From assembly GCF_900156785.1 (NCBI RefSeq), contig NZ_FTOP01000001.1, positions 248,001 through 312,000 of the forward strand: a stretch of 64,000 nt of DNA, read 5' to 3'. The notes under the pieces were generated by a model. That model saw only the letters and a program-made list of their open reading frames with translations, had not been told where the DNA came from and made no database searches. Each line of letters begins with the position of its first letter. The stretch's first letter is position 1. The translations under genes and the position numbers were made by a program. Source of the stretch: Belliella pelovolcani. Its GTDB lineage: Bacteria > Bacteroidota > Bacteroidia > Cytophagales > Cyclobacteriaceae. Below, in pieces: positions 52,692 to 61,547 of the stretch.

Positions 52692-52950
52692 ATGGAATCA
52701 GTTTAAAAATTTGTTCCTCCTTGAGTTCTTCGTACTTCTAGGCTTCTATTATCTTGTATTGACTAATCACCCCTCCTTTACTCCACTAATAATTTACATT
52801 AAAATGAAAAAATGATTTTACGTGTAAACACCTATTGTTATTTTATTGTAAAATATCCATCTTGTATTCACATAGAATGAAAATGTGTGCTACAATTGAT
52901 TAGTCATTTACTTCATCACTTTTTCATCTGGTAACCGTAACTAACCACAA

Positions 52951-53379
52951 ATGAATAATATCAATGAATTTGAAGCCATCCTATTGGTGGATGATGATCC
53001 GGTGATCAATATTCTAAACTCAAAATTCTTGAGACGTACCGGGTATCTTCATAAGATCTGGAAGTTTGAGAATGGCTTGGAAGCATTTTATTATTTGGGA
53101 CAGATCATCAAATTGCAGGAGAGCATGGTGACTAAAAATCCAATCTTGGTACTCTTGGACCTGAATATGCCAGATTTCAACGGATGGGATTTCTTAAGGC
53201 TTTACAATGACCTGGAAGAGCACATAAAAGATTCATTTAGAATCGTAGTACTATCTAGTTCATGTAATCCAGCTGACATAGACCGAGCTAATGCAGATCC
53301 GAATGTCCATGGGTATATCATCAAGCCCTTCTCCATAGAGTCAATCGATGCTATAGAGAAGTTTTTTAGTTATTCTTAA
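52951..53379 (+). CDS. Single-domain response regulator
   Basis: The 142-residue protein is a stand-alone receiver (REC) domain: acidic pocket Asp14-16 (LLVDDDP), phospho-acceptor Asp70 (LLDLNMP), Ser102 (VVLSSS) and Lys125 (IIKPFS). It has no output domain, so it probably signals by protein contact or in a phosphorelay. A histidine kinase is not nearby. It converges with the acetyltransferase gene and the two share a TTAA where both stop codons lie. The N-terminal MNNINEFEAI part is typical of such Cytophagales regulators. Confidence 0.93.
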   Translation: MNNINEFEAILLVDDDPVINILNSKFLRRTGYLHKIWKFENGLEAFYYLGQIIKLQESMVTKNPILVLLDLNMPDFNGWDFLRLYNDLEEHIKDSFRIVVLSSSCNPADIDRANADPNVHGYIIKPFSIESIDAIEKFFSYS

Positions 53380-54308
53380 AATAATTCCATATCCCCCAAA
53401 CTATATTTCCACTGATCTATAAATTCAGACTCAGCTGCAGCTGTCATATTCAATTGCTTAAAGGTAAGCACTGGCCCAATTCGATCATTTTTGATCACCC
53501 AGAAACTTTTAAAATATTCGGAAGCTTGCCTGATGCTATAGGTAGTAATATTCGTTTTTTGCTGGAGCGACTGTATTTGCATGCTAAGTGATTGCTGATC
53601 AATTTTTTGACTCTGATCAATATGTAGCAAATCGACAATTCTAAGTTCTACACCAAACCTCATGCTCCGCTTTCTGTAGATTAAAAAATAAGTCCGATAG
53701 TCTGTCAAAAATCCATAACGTAGAATTGGATTAATTGCATACCGCCAAAAAAGATATGTTTTTGAAATTTGGGTCTGGAAACCCTTGCTACATCTAAATT
53801 CCAATCCTTTTAAGCATGACTCCCAATCCTCCGTCGTTGGTAAATCTCCTTTACTTTCTGACTTAGGAATTAGGCTATTAATTTCAAAGCCAACTCCCAC
53901 TTTGCCAAGTTTCTTCCATCCCAGCTTCAAGTAACCAGGGAGACTTTTTTCATTGGGTGTATTGAAAATGAAATGATATCTTCTAATTCGCGCTTCTTCA
54001 GCGAGTGCAGCAGTCAATTTAGAAAAAATCCCCTTGCCTTGATGGTTTGGGTGTACTGCTGTGTCCACTGCTCTCAAGGCTTGGAATTCTTTGTCTTCAT
54101 TCACCCAGCTCCATTGTAAAAATGCCCTTACACCTAGAAGTTCTCCATGCTCTTCTGCGACAAACACCAAAGAAGGACCAAAAGGATTTTCCAAATGCTT
54201 CCATCTCCAAAGAGTTGTTGACTTTGGAATTTTCCCCTCACCTAGTGCCAATTGAAGTAAGGCTACAATCTTTGGAATATCTCCGACTTCTGCTTTTCTG
54301 ATGATCAT
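53376..54308 (-). CDS. GNAT family N-acetyltransferase
   Basis: The 310-residue protein has an N-terminal GNAT domain (MIIRKAEVGDIPKIVALL, LVFVAEEHGELLGVRAF, AVDTAVHPNHQGKGIFSKL read in parts, with the acetyl-CoA loop HQGKGI at ~92, and FIFNTPNEKSLPGYLKLGW). The C-terminal half (~150-310) has no clear family but resembles the second domain of two-domain GNAT proteins such as Eis- or FemAB-like enzymes; this is a weak inference. The substrate is unknown. It overlaps the response regulator stop by 4 nt at the 3' ends. Confidence 0.85.
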   Translation of the reverse strand: MIIRKAEVGDIPKIVALLQLALGEGKIPKSTTLWRWKHLENPFGPSLVFVAEEHGELLGVRAFLQWSWVNEDKEFQALRAVDTAVHPNHQGKGIFSKLTAALAEEARIRRYHFIFNTPNEKSLPGYLKLGWKKLGKVGVGFEINSLIPKSESKGDLPTTEDWESCLKGLEFRCSKGFQTQISKTYLFWRYAINPILRYGFLTDYRTYFLIYRKRSMRFGVELRIVDLLHIDQSQKIDQQSLSMQIQSLQQKTNITTYSIRQASEYFKSFWVIKNDRIGPVLTFKQLNMTAAAESEFIDQWKYSLGDMELF

Positions 54309-54509
54309 AAATAAGGATTAAAAACACATGTACAATTATCGCTTTAAAAAATTACTAATAAAATAAATATAACTCCTTTTGATTTCTGTGTCTAACTTTT
54401 AATGCAATTTTAGAGTTTCAAATTATGTTACAGTTTGGCATTAATCAATCTGCCTAGGCTTTTTCCTAAATCAACTATCCCCTTTTTGTCCCGAGGTCAA
54501 TTCTTTCCC

Positions 54510-55256
54510 TCACTCCACAGGATACCCCTTTGCAGCCCACCAAATGCCTCCAAGGATGTGTTTCATAAAATTATCGTCTTGAAAAGCCCAATCTGTATGA
54601 CCTAGGGCAGTATAAAAAATGCGCCCACCATCATACTCATGGGTCCATGCAATCGGATGGAATTCTCCCATACCTTCTTTCGCATCATAAGTGTTTTCGT
54701 CAGCTGTGATCAGCACATTCACATTTTCGTTGAAATTTTTGAAGGCATAAATCTCGTCAGACCATACCCATTTTTCAGGTAGGTGGTAAGTCGCTGGATG
54801 ATTCCTATCGACTACATTGAGCTTGAGCGTCTGCTGATGGGGATGGTTGAGAAATTGCGCTCCAATCAGCTTGGTGTACCAGCCCCATTCGTATTCTGTA
54901 TCTGTTGCACTATGAATACCTACTATTCCCTTTCCGCTTTGGACAAATTTCTCAATACTTTTTTTCTGCTCAGAGTTGAAAATAGTCCCAGTTGTACTCA
55001 TCAAAATGATCACGTCAAAGCTTGCTAGGTTTTTGTCGGTGATAAAATCCTCATCTTCGGTAGTATAAATCTGGAATGCATTATCCCTAGCCAATTTTTT
55101 CAAGGCGACTACTCCATCTGGTATGGATTGATGACGGAATCCCTTTGTTTTGCTAAAGACCAAAGCCTTGAACTGATTCTGGGAAAAGCCCTCTGAACTC
55201 GAAACCACGATCAGAAATAAGGACATAAATGGGATGATAAGGTTTTTCAATTTCAT
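54510..55256 (-). CDS. ThuA domain protein, exported
   Basis: The 248-residue product has a signal peptide (to about EGFSQN) and a ThuA-like (glutamine-amidotransferase-fold) domain: ALVFSKTKGFRHQSIPDGV, DVIILMSTTGTIFN, VGIHSATDTEYEWGWYTKL (read as VGIHSATDTEYEWGW), HPIAWTHEYDGGRIFYTALGH abbreviated PIAWTHEYDGGRIFYT. ThuA proteins are linked to trehalose/sugar use in rhizobia, but exported Bacteroidota members are widespread and of unknown reaction. A trehalase gene is about 3.4 kb upstream on the same strand, so a sugar-related role is possible. Confidence 0.9.
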   Translation of the reverse strand: MKLKNLIIPFMSLFLIVVSSSEGFSQNQFKALVFSKTKGFRHQSIPDGVVALKKLARDNAFQIYTTEDEDFITDKNLASFDVIILMSTTGTIFNSEQKKSIEKFVQSGKGIVGIHSATDTEYEWGWYTKLIGAQFLNHPHQQTLKLNVVDRNHPATYHLPEKWVWSDEIYAFKNFNENVNVLITADENTYDAKEGMGEFHPIAWTHEYDGGRIFYTALGHTDWAFQDDNFMKHILGGIWWAAKGYPVE

Positions 55257-55299
55257 AATAGGTTTGGGTTAATTTTAGATTGTAGATCTTAGATTATTC

Positions 55300-55342
55300 C
55301 TCTCGCAAAGGTTGCTAAGGTGCTGAGAGCGCTAAGATTTTG
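55300..55342 (+). repeat. Dispersed GC-richer intergenic repeat, copy 2
   Basis: This 43-nt stretch between the ThuA and dipeptidase genes matches 30332-30375 (other strand) at about 36 of 44 positions; the shared core is GCTAAGGTGC. It is followed at 55366-55405 by two ATCCGTG-type half repeats (ATCCGTGTTTATCTGTGG, ATCCGTGAAATCTGCGAG), a kind of intergenic sequence I recall from many bacterial genomes. Confidence 0.75.
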
Positions 55343-55412
55343 AATTGATATTTAATCCAGTGTCCATCCGTGTTTATCTGTGGTAAAATAAAATCCGTGA
55401 AATCTGCGAGCT

Positions 55413-56177
55413 CTACTTTACCATGCCGAATTTTTCAGCAGCTTCCTTCCTGGAAAAAGCATTGAAATGCCACCACTCAGATCCAATGCCCGTGAACCCA
55501 CCATGCTTCATCACTTTCCTGAGAATTTCTCTATTTGCAATATGCTCTTGTGTGATTTTTCCTTCTCTGAGCATCTGACCTTCTCTATCAGGATAGGCGG
55601 GATATCCAAAATAATCATAACCAGTGCCCATATCCAAAGCCTCACCTGTTTCAGAATAGGCCAATGTCAAATCCACGGCAACTCCGAAATTATGCAATCC
55701 CCCGACTTTGGGATCAGCAACGTAAAGTGGCTTGATGCTATCAGGCTTATCCAAATTATCCCATAAGATCTGCTGTACTGATTGTGGTCTGACACCATCA
55801 TAGATCAGGAAAGTCAATTCAGGATGTGATGCTTTTAATGCCTCATAAGATTTTTTTAACATTTCAGCTACAACAGGCTGAAGGTAGCAGCGCTCCAAAT
55901 CTCCATAGACATCTTGTCCGAAGAAATTATCCGTCGTAGAATACTTCAACTCGACGAATACATCTGAGATAACCTGCTCAATATTCACCAGCCCCGCATC
56001 AATCAAACTTTGCTCCAACTCACCAACCAGTCTTTCTTCCTCCCTTTCAATTCCGACTTCTACCTCTTGGCCTAAATCCTCCAATTCTAATTCATAGTTG
56101 GACTCATACTTTTTTACACAGGAAATTATAAGTAAAAAGCTCAAAACAAAAATCAATAAGTGGTATATGCGTATCAT
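55413..56177 (-). CDS. D-alanyl-D-alanine dipeptidase (VanX/DdpX-type) lipoprotein
   Basis: The 254-residue protein has a lipoprotein signal peptide (LLIISC, Cys20), an acidic linker (~25-55) and an M15D peptidase domain. Zinc ligands and catalytic Glu are present: His162 and Asp169 in GGLHNFGVAVDL, Glu234 and His237 in SEWWHF; Arg130 (IYDGVRP) is the substrate-binding Arg. VanX-like enzymes split D-Ala-D-Ala; outside resistance clusters they probably help peptidoglycan recycling. There are no van ligase or kinase genes here, so resistance is unlikely. It overlaps the SDR gene by 4 nt. Confidence 0.9.
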   Translation of the reverse strand: MIRIYHLLIFVLSFLLIISCVKKYESNYELELEDLGQEVEVGIEREEERLVGELEQSLIDAGLVNIEQVISDVFVELKYSTTDNFFGQDVYGDLERCYLQPVVAEMLKKSYEALKASHPELTFLIYDGVRPQSVQQILWDNLDKPDSIKPLYVADPKVGGLHNFGVAVDLTLAYSETGEALDMGTGYDYFGYPAYPDREGQMLREGKITQEHIANREILRKVMKHGGFTGIGSEWWHFNAFSRKEAAEKFGMVK

Positions 56178-56935
56178 AAGAGGTTCTTTTTGACTAAAGT
56201 AGCAGAAGCTTGGGCAGTAGGTAATATGACAATATCAGCCAAGACTACATGCTTGGGCCTGCTCACAGCAAAGGCAATGGTATCTGCAATATCATCAGCC
56301 AAAAGTGGCTCGTACCCTTGATATACGGTCTCTGACCTTTCGGCATCACCTTTGAATCTCACCAGAGAAAACTCAGTAGCAACAAGACCTGGATGAATCC
56401 CAATAACTCTTACACCATGCGGATTCAAGTCCATCCGCATACCCTTGGTGATCGCATCTACGGCATGCTTGGAACCACAATAGACATTTCCATTAGGATA
56501 TACCTCTTTGCCTGCGATGGAACCAATGTTGACAATTGTCCCAGAATTTCGAGCAACCATCCCTGGTATGATTTCATGGGAGACGTACAATAGACCTTTG
56601 ACATTGATATCTATCATGGCATCCCAGTCTTCAAGAGAACCACGCTGTATAGGATCTAAGCCATGTGCATTCCCTGCGTTATTGACAAGGACATCAATGT
56701 TTTTCCAATCATCAGGAAGGGAAGAGAGCTTAGATTTCACGGCATCTTTATCTCTGACATCAAATGTCAAAGTAAGTAATTCTACATCAGAAGAAAGCTC
56801 GGATCTCAAAGCTTGAAGCCTTTCTGTCCTTCTTCCCGTAGCAATGATATGATAACCTAGCTGAGCAAGTGCTATTGCCGTAGCTTTACCAATACCAGAA
56901 GTAGCCCCAGTGATTAGCGCAATTTTTCTTTCCAT
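56174..56935 (-). CDS. Short-chain dehydrogenase/reductase (YdfG-like)
   Basis: The 253-residue NAD(P)-dependent oxidoreductase has the classical SDR motifs: TGATSGIG (9-16), NNAG (85-88), catalytic Asn111, Ser139, Tyr152 and Lys156 (YCGSK), and the PG motif IHPGLVATEF. ATGRRTERL after the second strand suggests NADP preference. It resembles YdfG, which acts on serine, 3-hydroxy acids and malonic semialdehyde. It overlaps the dipeptidase gene (ATGA) and lies 50 nt after the phosphatase gene. Confidence 0.92.
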   Translation of the reverse strand: MERKIALITGATSGIGKATAIALAQLGYHIIATGRRTERLQALRSELSSDVELLTLTFDVRDKDAVKSKLSSLPDDWKNIDVLVNNAGNAHGLDPIQRGSLEDWDAMIDINVKGLLYVSHEIIPGMVARNSGTIVNIGSIAGKEVYPNGNVYCGSKHAVDAITKGMRMDLNPHGVRVIGIHPGLVATEFSLVRFKGDAERSETVYQGYEPLLADDIADTIAFAVSRPKHVVLADIVILPTAQASATLVKKNLL

Positions 56936-56985
56936 GCCCTAAGCTAAAAATATTTCTTCAGGATAGAAAAGTAAATCGCCCTCGC

Positions 56986-58215
56986 TTATTGATGAAGTGG
57001 ATTTTCTGGGAAACTATCGATGACATTACCATCTGAGTCTACGGAAATCAGACTGAACTGCCTTCCTTCTATGGTCAAAAGTGTGAATGCATTGATAGAT
57101 TGAGCTTTTTTGAGGTACCAAGTACCAGCTACATCATGGATTGGTCTGGGTTCTGTCCCCCAAGAGCCATCTCCTACATAAACTATCCCAGACTGATCTA
57201 CTTGTCCAGCTCTGATCGGAAAGGTTCTCTTATATGCATGATCATGATTCTCGAAAGCAATCTTGATGTTATACTTTTCAAAAATCGGTACCCAGTGATC
57301 TCTTACCAATGATTGGGTTTTTCCATCATATTCTCTTACAGATGGATAAGCAGGCACATGGTAGATAGGAATGGTATGTAAAAAATCTATTTTAGCTTCC
57401 AAGGTTTTTTCCAACCACTCGGTCTGTTCTCCCGCAATGGGGTTGGAATGCTCAGTATCCAAAATAATCAAGCTGAGATATGTTCCAAAATCCAAAGCTT
57501 GATATCCCGGTTGTCCTGGAAAAGGAAATAAAGCGTAAAAGTAAGGCGCAATCCTATTTCTAAAGGAATTGGTCTGCTCGTACCCTTCATTTCTGCCATA
57601 ATATCCTCCCACTACCTCGTGATTGCCAATAGCTACTATACATGGTAAAATTCTACCATCTTCTGTGACTAGGGTATTTTTGTAACTATCAAAAAAGTCA
57701 TAAATCCTATTTAGGTTTTCAGCTAAGCCATTTTCATAGGCCATATCGCCTCCTATAATGATAAAATCAGGATCGTAAGAGGCGACTACCTTGTTGGTCT
57801 TTTCTAGCCATTCTTTTTTGTGCATGGAGTCACCACCTATTGCGATTTTGATAGGCTGCTCATTGATGTTTTCAGGCATAGTCCTGAAATAATAAATCTT
57901 ATCTGAACCTGGAAATTTGATTTCATAAGCTGTATTTGATCGGAGCATTTGAAGGCTTACACGGTGTACTGTACGATCTGAAAATGGATAAGGCAAAACA
58001 TCACTTTCCATGGCAGCCCAATTCTCTGTTCCCTTTCTCCTGATCTCCAATGCTGATGGTTGGGCATCATCGCTATGCCAATCTACAGTCATCGTACTTG
58101 TAGGATCCTCCACCCATGTCAGATAAAAAGCATGGGGGGCTGATTGGGATACTCCCCAAAAACTGATTAAAAAGAAAGAAAAGGTTAAAATAATTTTAAG
58201 ATTATTATTTTTCAT
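56986..58215 (-). CDS. Exported purple-acid-phosphatase-like metallophosphoesterase
   Basis: The 409-residue protein has a signal peptide (cut near GVSQSAPH), an N-terminal fibronectin-III-like domain (YLTWVEDPTSTMTVDWHSDD) and a calcineurin-type phosphoesterase domain with metal motifs GGDSMH, IIGGDMAYENG, AIGNHEV, IYHVPAY and ENHDHAYKRTF. This two-domain layout is that of purple acid phosphatases. The first metal motif GGDSMH is less usual than GDxG/GDxH. It is probably periplasmic or surface-exposed. It overlaps the upstream TonB-domain lipoprotein gene by 4 nt. Confidence 0.9.
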   Translation of the reverse strand: MKNNNLKIILTFSFFLISFWGVSQSAPHAFYLTWVEDPTSTMTVDWHSDDAQPSALEIRRKGTENWAAMESDVLPYPFSDRTVHRVSLQMLRSNTAYEIKFPGSDKIYYFRTMPENINEQPIKIAIGGDSMHKKEWLEKTNKVVASYDPDFIIIGGDMAYENGLAENLNRIYDFFDSYKNTLVTEDGRILPCIVAIGNHEVVGGYYGRNEGYEQTNSFRNRIAPYFYALFPFPGQPGYQALDFGTYLSLIILDTEHSNPIAGEQTEWLEKTLEAKIDFLHTIPIYHVPAYPSVREYDGKTQSLVRDHWVPIFEKYNIKIAFENHDHAYKRTFPIRAGQVDQSGIVYVGDGSWGTEPRPIHDVAGTWYLKKAQSINAFTLLTIEGRQFSLISVDSDGNVIDSFPENPLHQ

Positions 58216-58658
58216 GTCAGTGCAAATTTTATAGGTATTCTAAATCGTACATTTACTGGCTTCCCTTTTACCATTGCTGGATACCATTTATCTAGTGTTT
58301 TTATTACTCGAACTGCTTCATTATCGGTATTTCTAGAGATCGACTTCAGAACCTCAACATCAGACAATTCCCCATTTTGATTAACGATGAAACTAACTAA
58401 AACTGTGCCTTCAATCCCCAACAACCGTTCTGTTCTAGGATACTGGATTTCTTCACTAATTTCTTTAAATATTTGTTCCATGCCTCCAATGTACATCACA
58501 TACCTTAATGGTTTATCCTTCCTCGTAGGGTTAGTAATGAAAGAGCCTTCAAGCTCTACGTATCCTAGCTTTTTCAATTCTCTATTGCTTGATACATCTT
58601 GAGAAGCCGCACAAGCACTAAAAGTAAGTACTATCAGAATTATAAAAACTTTTTTCAT
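58212..58658 (-). CDS. TonB C-terminal-domain lipoprotein
   Basis: The 148-residue product has a lipoprotein signal (VLTFSAC, Cys16) and a C-terminal TonB-like domain (~65-148: IQYPRTERLLGIEGTVLVSF, VNQNGELSDVEVLKSI, DNEAVRVIKTLDKWYPAMV, PVNVRFRIPIKF). It lacks the N-terminal inner-membrane helix and proline-rich linker of TonB itself, so it is one of the stand-alone TonB_C proteins of Bacteroidota with unknown role. It is coupled to the phosphatase gene and starts 10 nt after the trehalase gene. Confidence 0.88.
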   Translation of the reverse strand: MKKVFIILIVLTFSACAASQDVSSNRELKKLGYVELEGSFITNPTRKDKPLRYVMYIGGMEQIFKEISEEIQYPRTERLLGIEGTVLVSFIVNQNGELSDVEVLKSISRNTDNEAVRVIKTLDKWYPAMVKGKPVNVRFRIPIKFALT

Positions 58659-58668
58659 CTCAAAATAT

Positions 58669-60189
58669 CTAATTCTTTTTCAACCAAGCCTTCATCGCTA
58701 AGTATACTCCATTACTCCAACCAAAGCCGTCTTGAATCGGATATTCTCCACCGCCTGCATCTAAGCTTAGGTCTTCTACATTGTACTTTTCCATCATCTT
58801 TCCAGTTCTGGCAAATACGTCTTCGTTTAGCTTTGTCCATCGCTCAGCCAAAGATCTGGCCAAGTCCCCCCTACCATAATTCAGCATAGCCTGAAATCCA
58901 ATCCACTGTAATGGAGCCCAGCCATTAGGAGCATCCCATTGCTGACCAGAATTGATCAAGGTAGTGACTAATCCACCGGGTTTAAGGAAATTTTTTTCTA
59001 CAAAATCGAGTACTCGATTTCCTTGTTCTTTAGTTGCTGTTTTTGCCCACAGTGGATAAAGCATAGCCAAGGTTGGCCTGTCATTTTTTTCCTTGAACTT
59101 GATATGATAATCCAAAAAGATGCCTCTTTCTTCATCCCAACAGTAGCGCTCAATACCTTCGATTCTGTTTTTACGGAAATTTTTCATCCGATTGATGATA
59201 AAATCATCCTCTCCAAATTTCTCCATGGACTCAATGATGATGCGCTCCGTCTCAGAAATTAACACATTCAAGTCCACCGGTATCAAAGCGATGGTCTGTA
59301 TAGTTTTAAGCTCTGTTGGTTCGTACAGCCATCTGGAGCTAAAATCCCAACCAGATTCACAGGCAGCCCGGATATTTCTGAATATCTTTTCTGGGTATCT
59401 ACGACTTTTTTCAGAAACCTCCACATCTTCTATGTAGGATTCTGCGCGTGGTTCATTTTCATCATCCCAATACCTGTTCAGAGAAGTGTCATCATCCATT
59501 CGTACTACGCGATGGTAATATTTCCCTGGCAGAGGAATTTCTTGCTCACCTTCTATCCAATATAGGTATTCTACCCAAAGTTCAGGAAGATAGGTTTCAT
59601 ATACTCTATCATCTCCTTTGGCCTCTGCGAGCAATTCAACCATTTTTCCAAAAAAAGGGGGCTGGGATCGAGAAATGAAATAGGTACGATTCCCATTGGG
59701 GATATGCCCTAGAGTCCTGATCAAGTAGGCAAAATTCTCCACCATGGATTCAATCAGATCAATCTTCCCAGACTCCTTGAGCCCAAGCATGGTGAAGTAA
59801 CTGTCCCAATAATAAATTTCGCGGAATCTACCCCCAGGAACCACATAGGGATTGGGTAACGGAATCAGGCTCGAACCCTCCAATTCTTCATCAGCATCCC
59901 TTCTTAGCACATCCCATTGCAGTTTCAATCGCTCTTCCAAACTGATGTCAGCTGGAAAATCAATTTTGACGACATCCGCTTCCTTAGGGATTATGAAGTT
60001 TTGAGCCAGAAATCCTTTAAGGTTAAGCCTCCCCGACCTCACTGACCTGTAGAAATCTGTGATGATATCCTTTGGATCTCTCTTGGGGATGGCATCTACA
60101 AAAGTCTTGGAGTCAGGAAAAAGTCCACTGCCCTGAACCAATTCGAAAAGTCCTGGATATATATATTCTGGTTGTTCGTAATATTTCAT
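58669..60189 (-). CDS. treF: Trehalase (GH37), cytosolic
   Basis: Trehalase splits trehalose into two glucoses. The 506-residue protein shows both GH37 signatures: PGGRFREIYYWDSY (~118-131) and QQWDAPNGWAP (~416). The (alpha/alpha)6 fold core is complete and catalytic residues are within these regions and the DFSSRW segment. There is no signal peptide, as in cytosolic TreF. It overlaps the MFS transporter gene by 4 nt (ATGA), so import and hydrolysis of trehalose are probably linked. Regulator genes are not visible nearby. Confidence 0.93.
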   Translation of the reverse strand: MKYYEQPEYIYPGLFELVQGSGLFPDSKTFVDAIPKRDPKDIITDFYRSVRSGRLNLKGFLAQNFIIPKEADVVKIDFPADISLEERLKLQWDVLRRDADEELEGSSLIPLPNPYVVPGGRFREIYYWDSYFTMLGLKESGKIDLIESMVENFAYLIRTLGHIPNGNRTYFISRSQPPFFGKMVELLAEAKGDDRVYETYLPELWVEYLYWIEGEQEIPLPGKYYHRVVRMDDDTSLNRYWDDENEPRAESYIEDVEVSEKSRRYPEKIFRNIRAACESGWDFSSRWLYEPTELKTIQTIALIPVDLNVLISETERIIIESMEKFGEDDFIINRMKNFRKNRIEGIERYCWDEERGIFLDYHIKFKEKNDRPTLAMLYPLWAKTATKEQGNRVLDFVEKNFLKPGGLVTTLINSGQQWDAPNGWAPLQWIGFQAMLNYGRGDLARSLAERWTKLNEDVFARTGKMMEKYNVEDLSLDAGGGEYPIQDGFGWSNGVYLAMKAWLKKN

Positions 60190-61424
60190 GCTACTTGCAT
60201 TTTGACTTGTCTATTCAATAATATCAACACCAAACATAGGGCTAATATGGGAATCAATGAAAAATAAAAAGCATTGGTTCCACCATAAGCCTCAAAGATA
60301 TGCCCTGTCACTATCGAGCCTGTGGTGCCTCCCAAGGCAGAAAATACCACAATCAATCCTGACATAGAGCTCTGCATATATCGAGGTAGCGCGCTGAGCA
60401 CTACTGAGTTGATTGTAGGATAAATAGGTGCTAGAAAAACTCCTAAAATCGGAAAAAGGTAAACCACAAAAGGTGCATTGAACCATGTGATGGCCTCTGT
60501 AAGTTCGGGCTGATTGGCCGTCAGTGGCAAAGTCAACAAAACACAAACACCCACTAAAACTGTACATACCAGTGTAAATGTCAACCAATGAATCCGCCTT
60601 AAGACAAACCCCGCCAAAAGCCTGCCAATTGCTAATGCCCCAGCTAAGACTGCTCCTGCTTGGATTCCCATGCTAGCAGGTACTTGTAGTACATCTTGAT
60701 AGAAGGTAGGCGTCCATGTCATAAAACTCTGCTCTATCAATACAAATAAAAACGCCGATGCAGCAAATACCAATACCAATGGCTTGATCACCAAACGCAA
60801 CATGTCAAGAAATTCCTCTTTGGCATTCGTATCTTCTCTTTTGGATTCTGATTCATTGATCTGTGCAAAAAACAATAATCCGGCTGCCAATAATGTCATC
60901 GCTCCCAAGTACCAATAGATGTTCAGCCAAGTCCTTGAACTTGGATCTGCGTCATTGACAAATAGGCTAAAAAACACATTGCCTAGCAAGACTCCTACCA
61001 TAAAGAAACCTTCTATCGTACTCATCAAACTACTATGTTCCTTCGTATTTTCAGTCACTAAGCCGATCGTAGCAAAAACCGATACCTTGATCACTGCAAA
61101 AGATATCCCCACCACAGTAAAGAGCATCTTGAAATACCAAAATTCATCAGCCACCACAGGCATCAAAAAACACAAACCAGCAACTGCAAACAAGGCAATC
61201 AGCATTCCCTTTCGGATGCCTACTTTTGGTAAAAAAGAAGCTACGATGAAAGAAAATATAGCAATAGGCAAGTCCTTGAAACCTTCTAAGACTGAAGCTT
61301 CAGCCTTGCTCACATCAAAAGTTCGCTGTACCTGAAGAATCACTGCTCCTACCGAGTTGAGAAGGACAGCGAAGACCATATAATTGAAAATCAATGAAAG
61401 TCTAACGAGTAATTTTGAATTCAT
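60186..61424 (-). CDS. MFS transporter (probable sugar / trehalose importer)
   Basis: The 412-residue protein has twelve predicted transmembrane helices in two six-helix halves with the charged central loop (INESESKREDTNAKEEF). MFS signature near the 2-3 loop is weak (LPKVGIRKGML). Its start codon lies 84 nt from the divergent SprT-like gene's nearest possible start. The 4-nt overlap with the trehalase gene suggests it imports trehalose or a related disaccharide; this is inference from context. The family resembles sugar MFS transporters of Bacteroidota found next to glycosidases. Confidence 0.88.
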   Translation of the reverse strand: MNSKLLVRLSLIFNYMVFAVLLNSVGAVILQVQRTFDVSKAEASVLEGFKDLPIAIFSFIVASFLPKVGIRKGMLIALFAVAGLCFLMPVVADEFWYFKMLFTVVGISFAVIKVSVFATIGLVTENTKEHSSLMSTIEGFFMVGVLLGNVFFSLFVNDADPSSRTWLNIYWYLGAMTLLAAGLLFFAQINESESKREDTNAKEEFLDMLRLVIKPLVLVFAASAFLFVLIEQSFMTWTPTFYQDVLQVPASMGIQAGAVLAGALAIGRLLAGFVLRRIHWLTFTLVCTVLVGVCVLLTLPLTANQPELTEAITWFNAPFVVYLFPILGVFLAPIYPTINSVVLSALPRYMQSSMSGLIVVFSALGGTTGSIVTGHIFEAYGGTNAFYFSLIPILALCLVLILLNRQVKMQVA

Positions 61425-61513
61425 ACAATAGGGTTTATCGAGATGCTAAGTTTCAATTTGAGAAAATAATTGGGAAATTGAAATCATTTGAAAAAATAAG
61501 ATCAAAAGGTGTC

Positions 61514-61542
61514 TTTGATTTCAGGTAGCGTGATTATATTTA
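61514..61542 (+). promoter_or_regulatory. Possible promoter of the SprT-like gene
   Basis: TTTG at 61514-61517 and TATATTTA at 61535-61542, spaced 17 nt, resemble the Bacteroidota promoter with one -7 mismatch and slightly short spacing. The box ends 5 nt before the ATG, which would give a leaderless or nearly leaderless mRNA. Confidence 0.3.
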
Positions 61543-61547
61543 GACTG

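Larger units (their letters stand above)
52240..52950. other. Long non-coding gap holding a candidate small RNA gene
   Basis: No protein gene is visible in 711 nt. 52240-52520 is very AT-rich and featureless. 52525-52691 holds the promoter box and terminator of a candidate small RNA. 52692-52950 carries a 10-bp inverted repeat (52760-52769 and 52897-52906) and presumably the promoter of the response regulator gene. Confidence 0.6.

Noticed and set aside
55413-56177. Glycopeptide (vancomycin) resistance determinant because of the VanX-like protein
   Set aside because: No VanH, VanA ligase, VanR or VanS gene is near, and the protein is a lipoprotein, unlike cytosolic VanX; a peptidoglycan turnover role is more likely.
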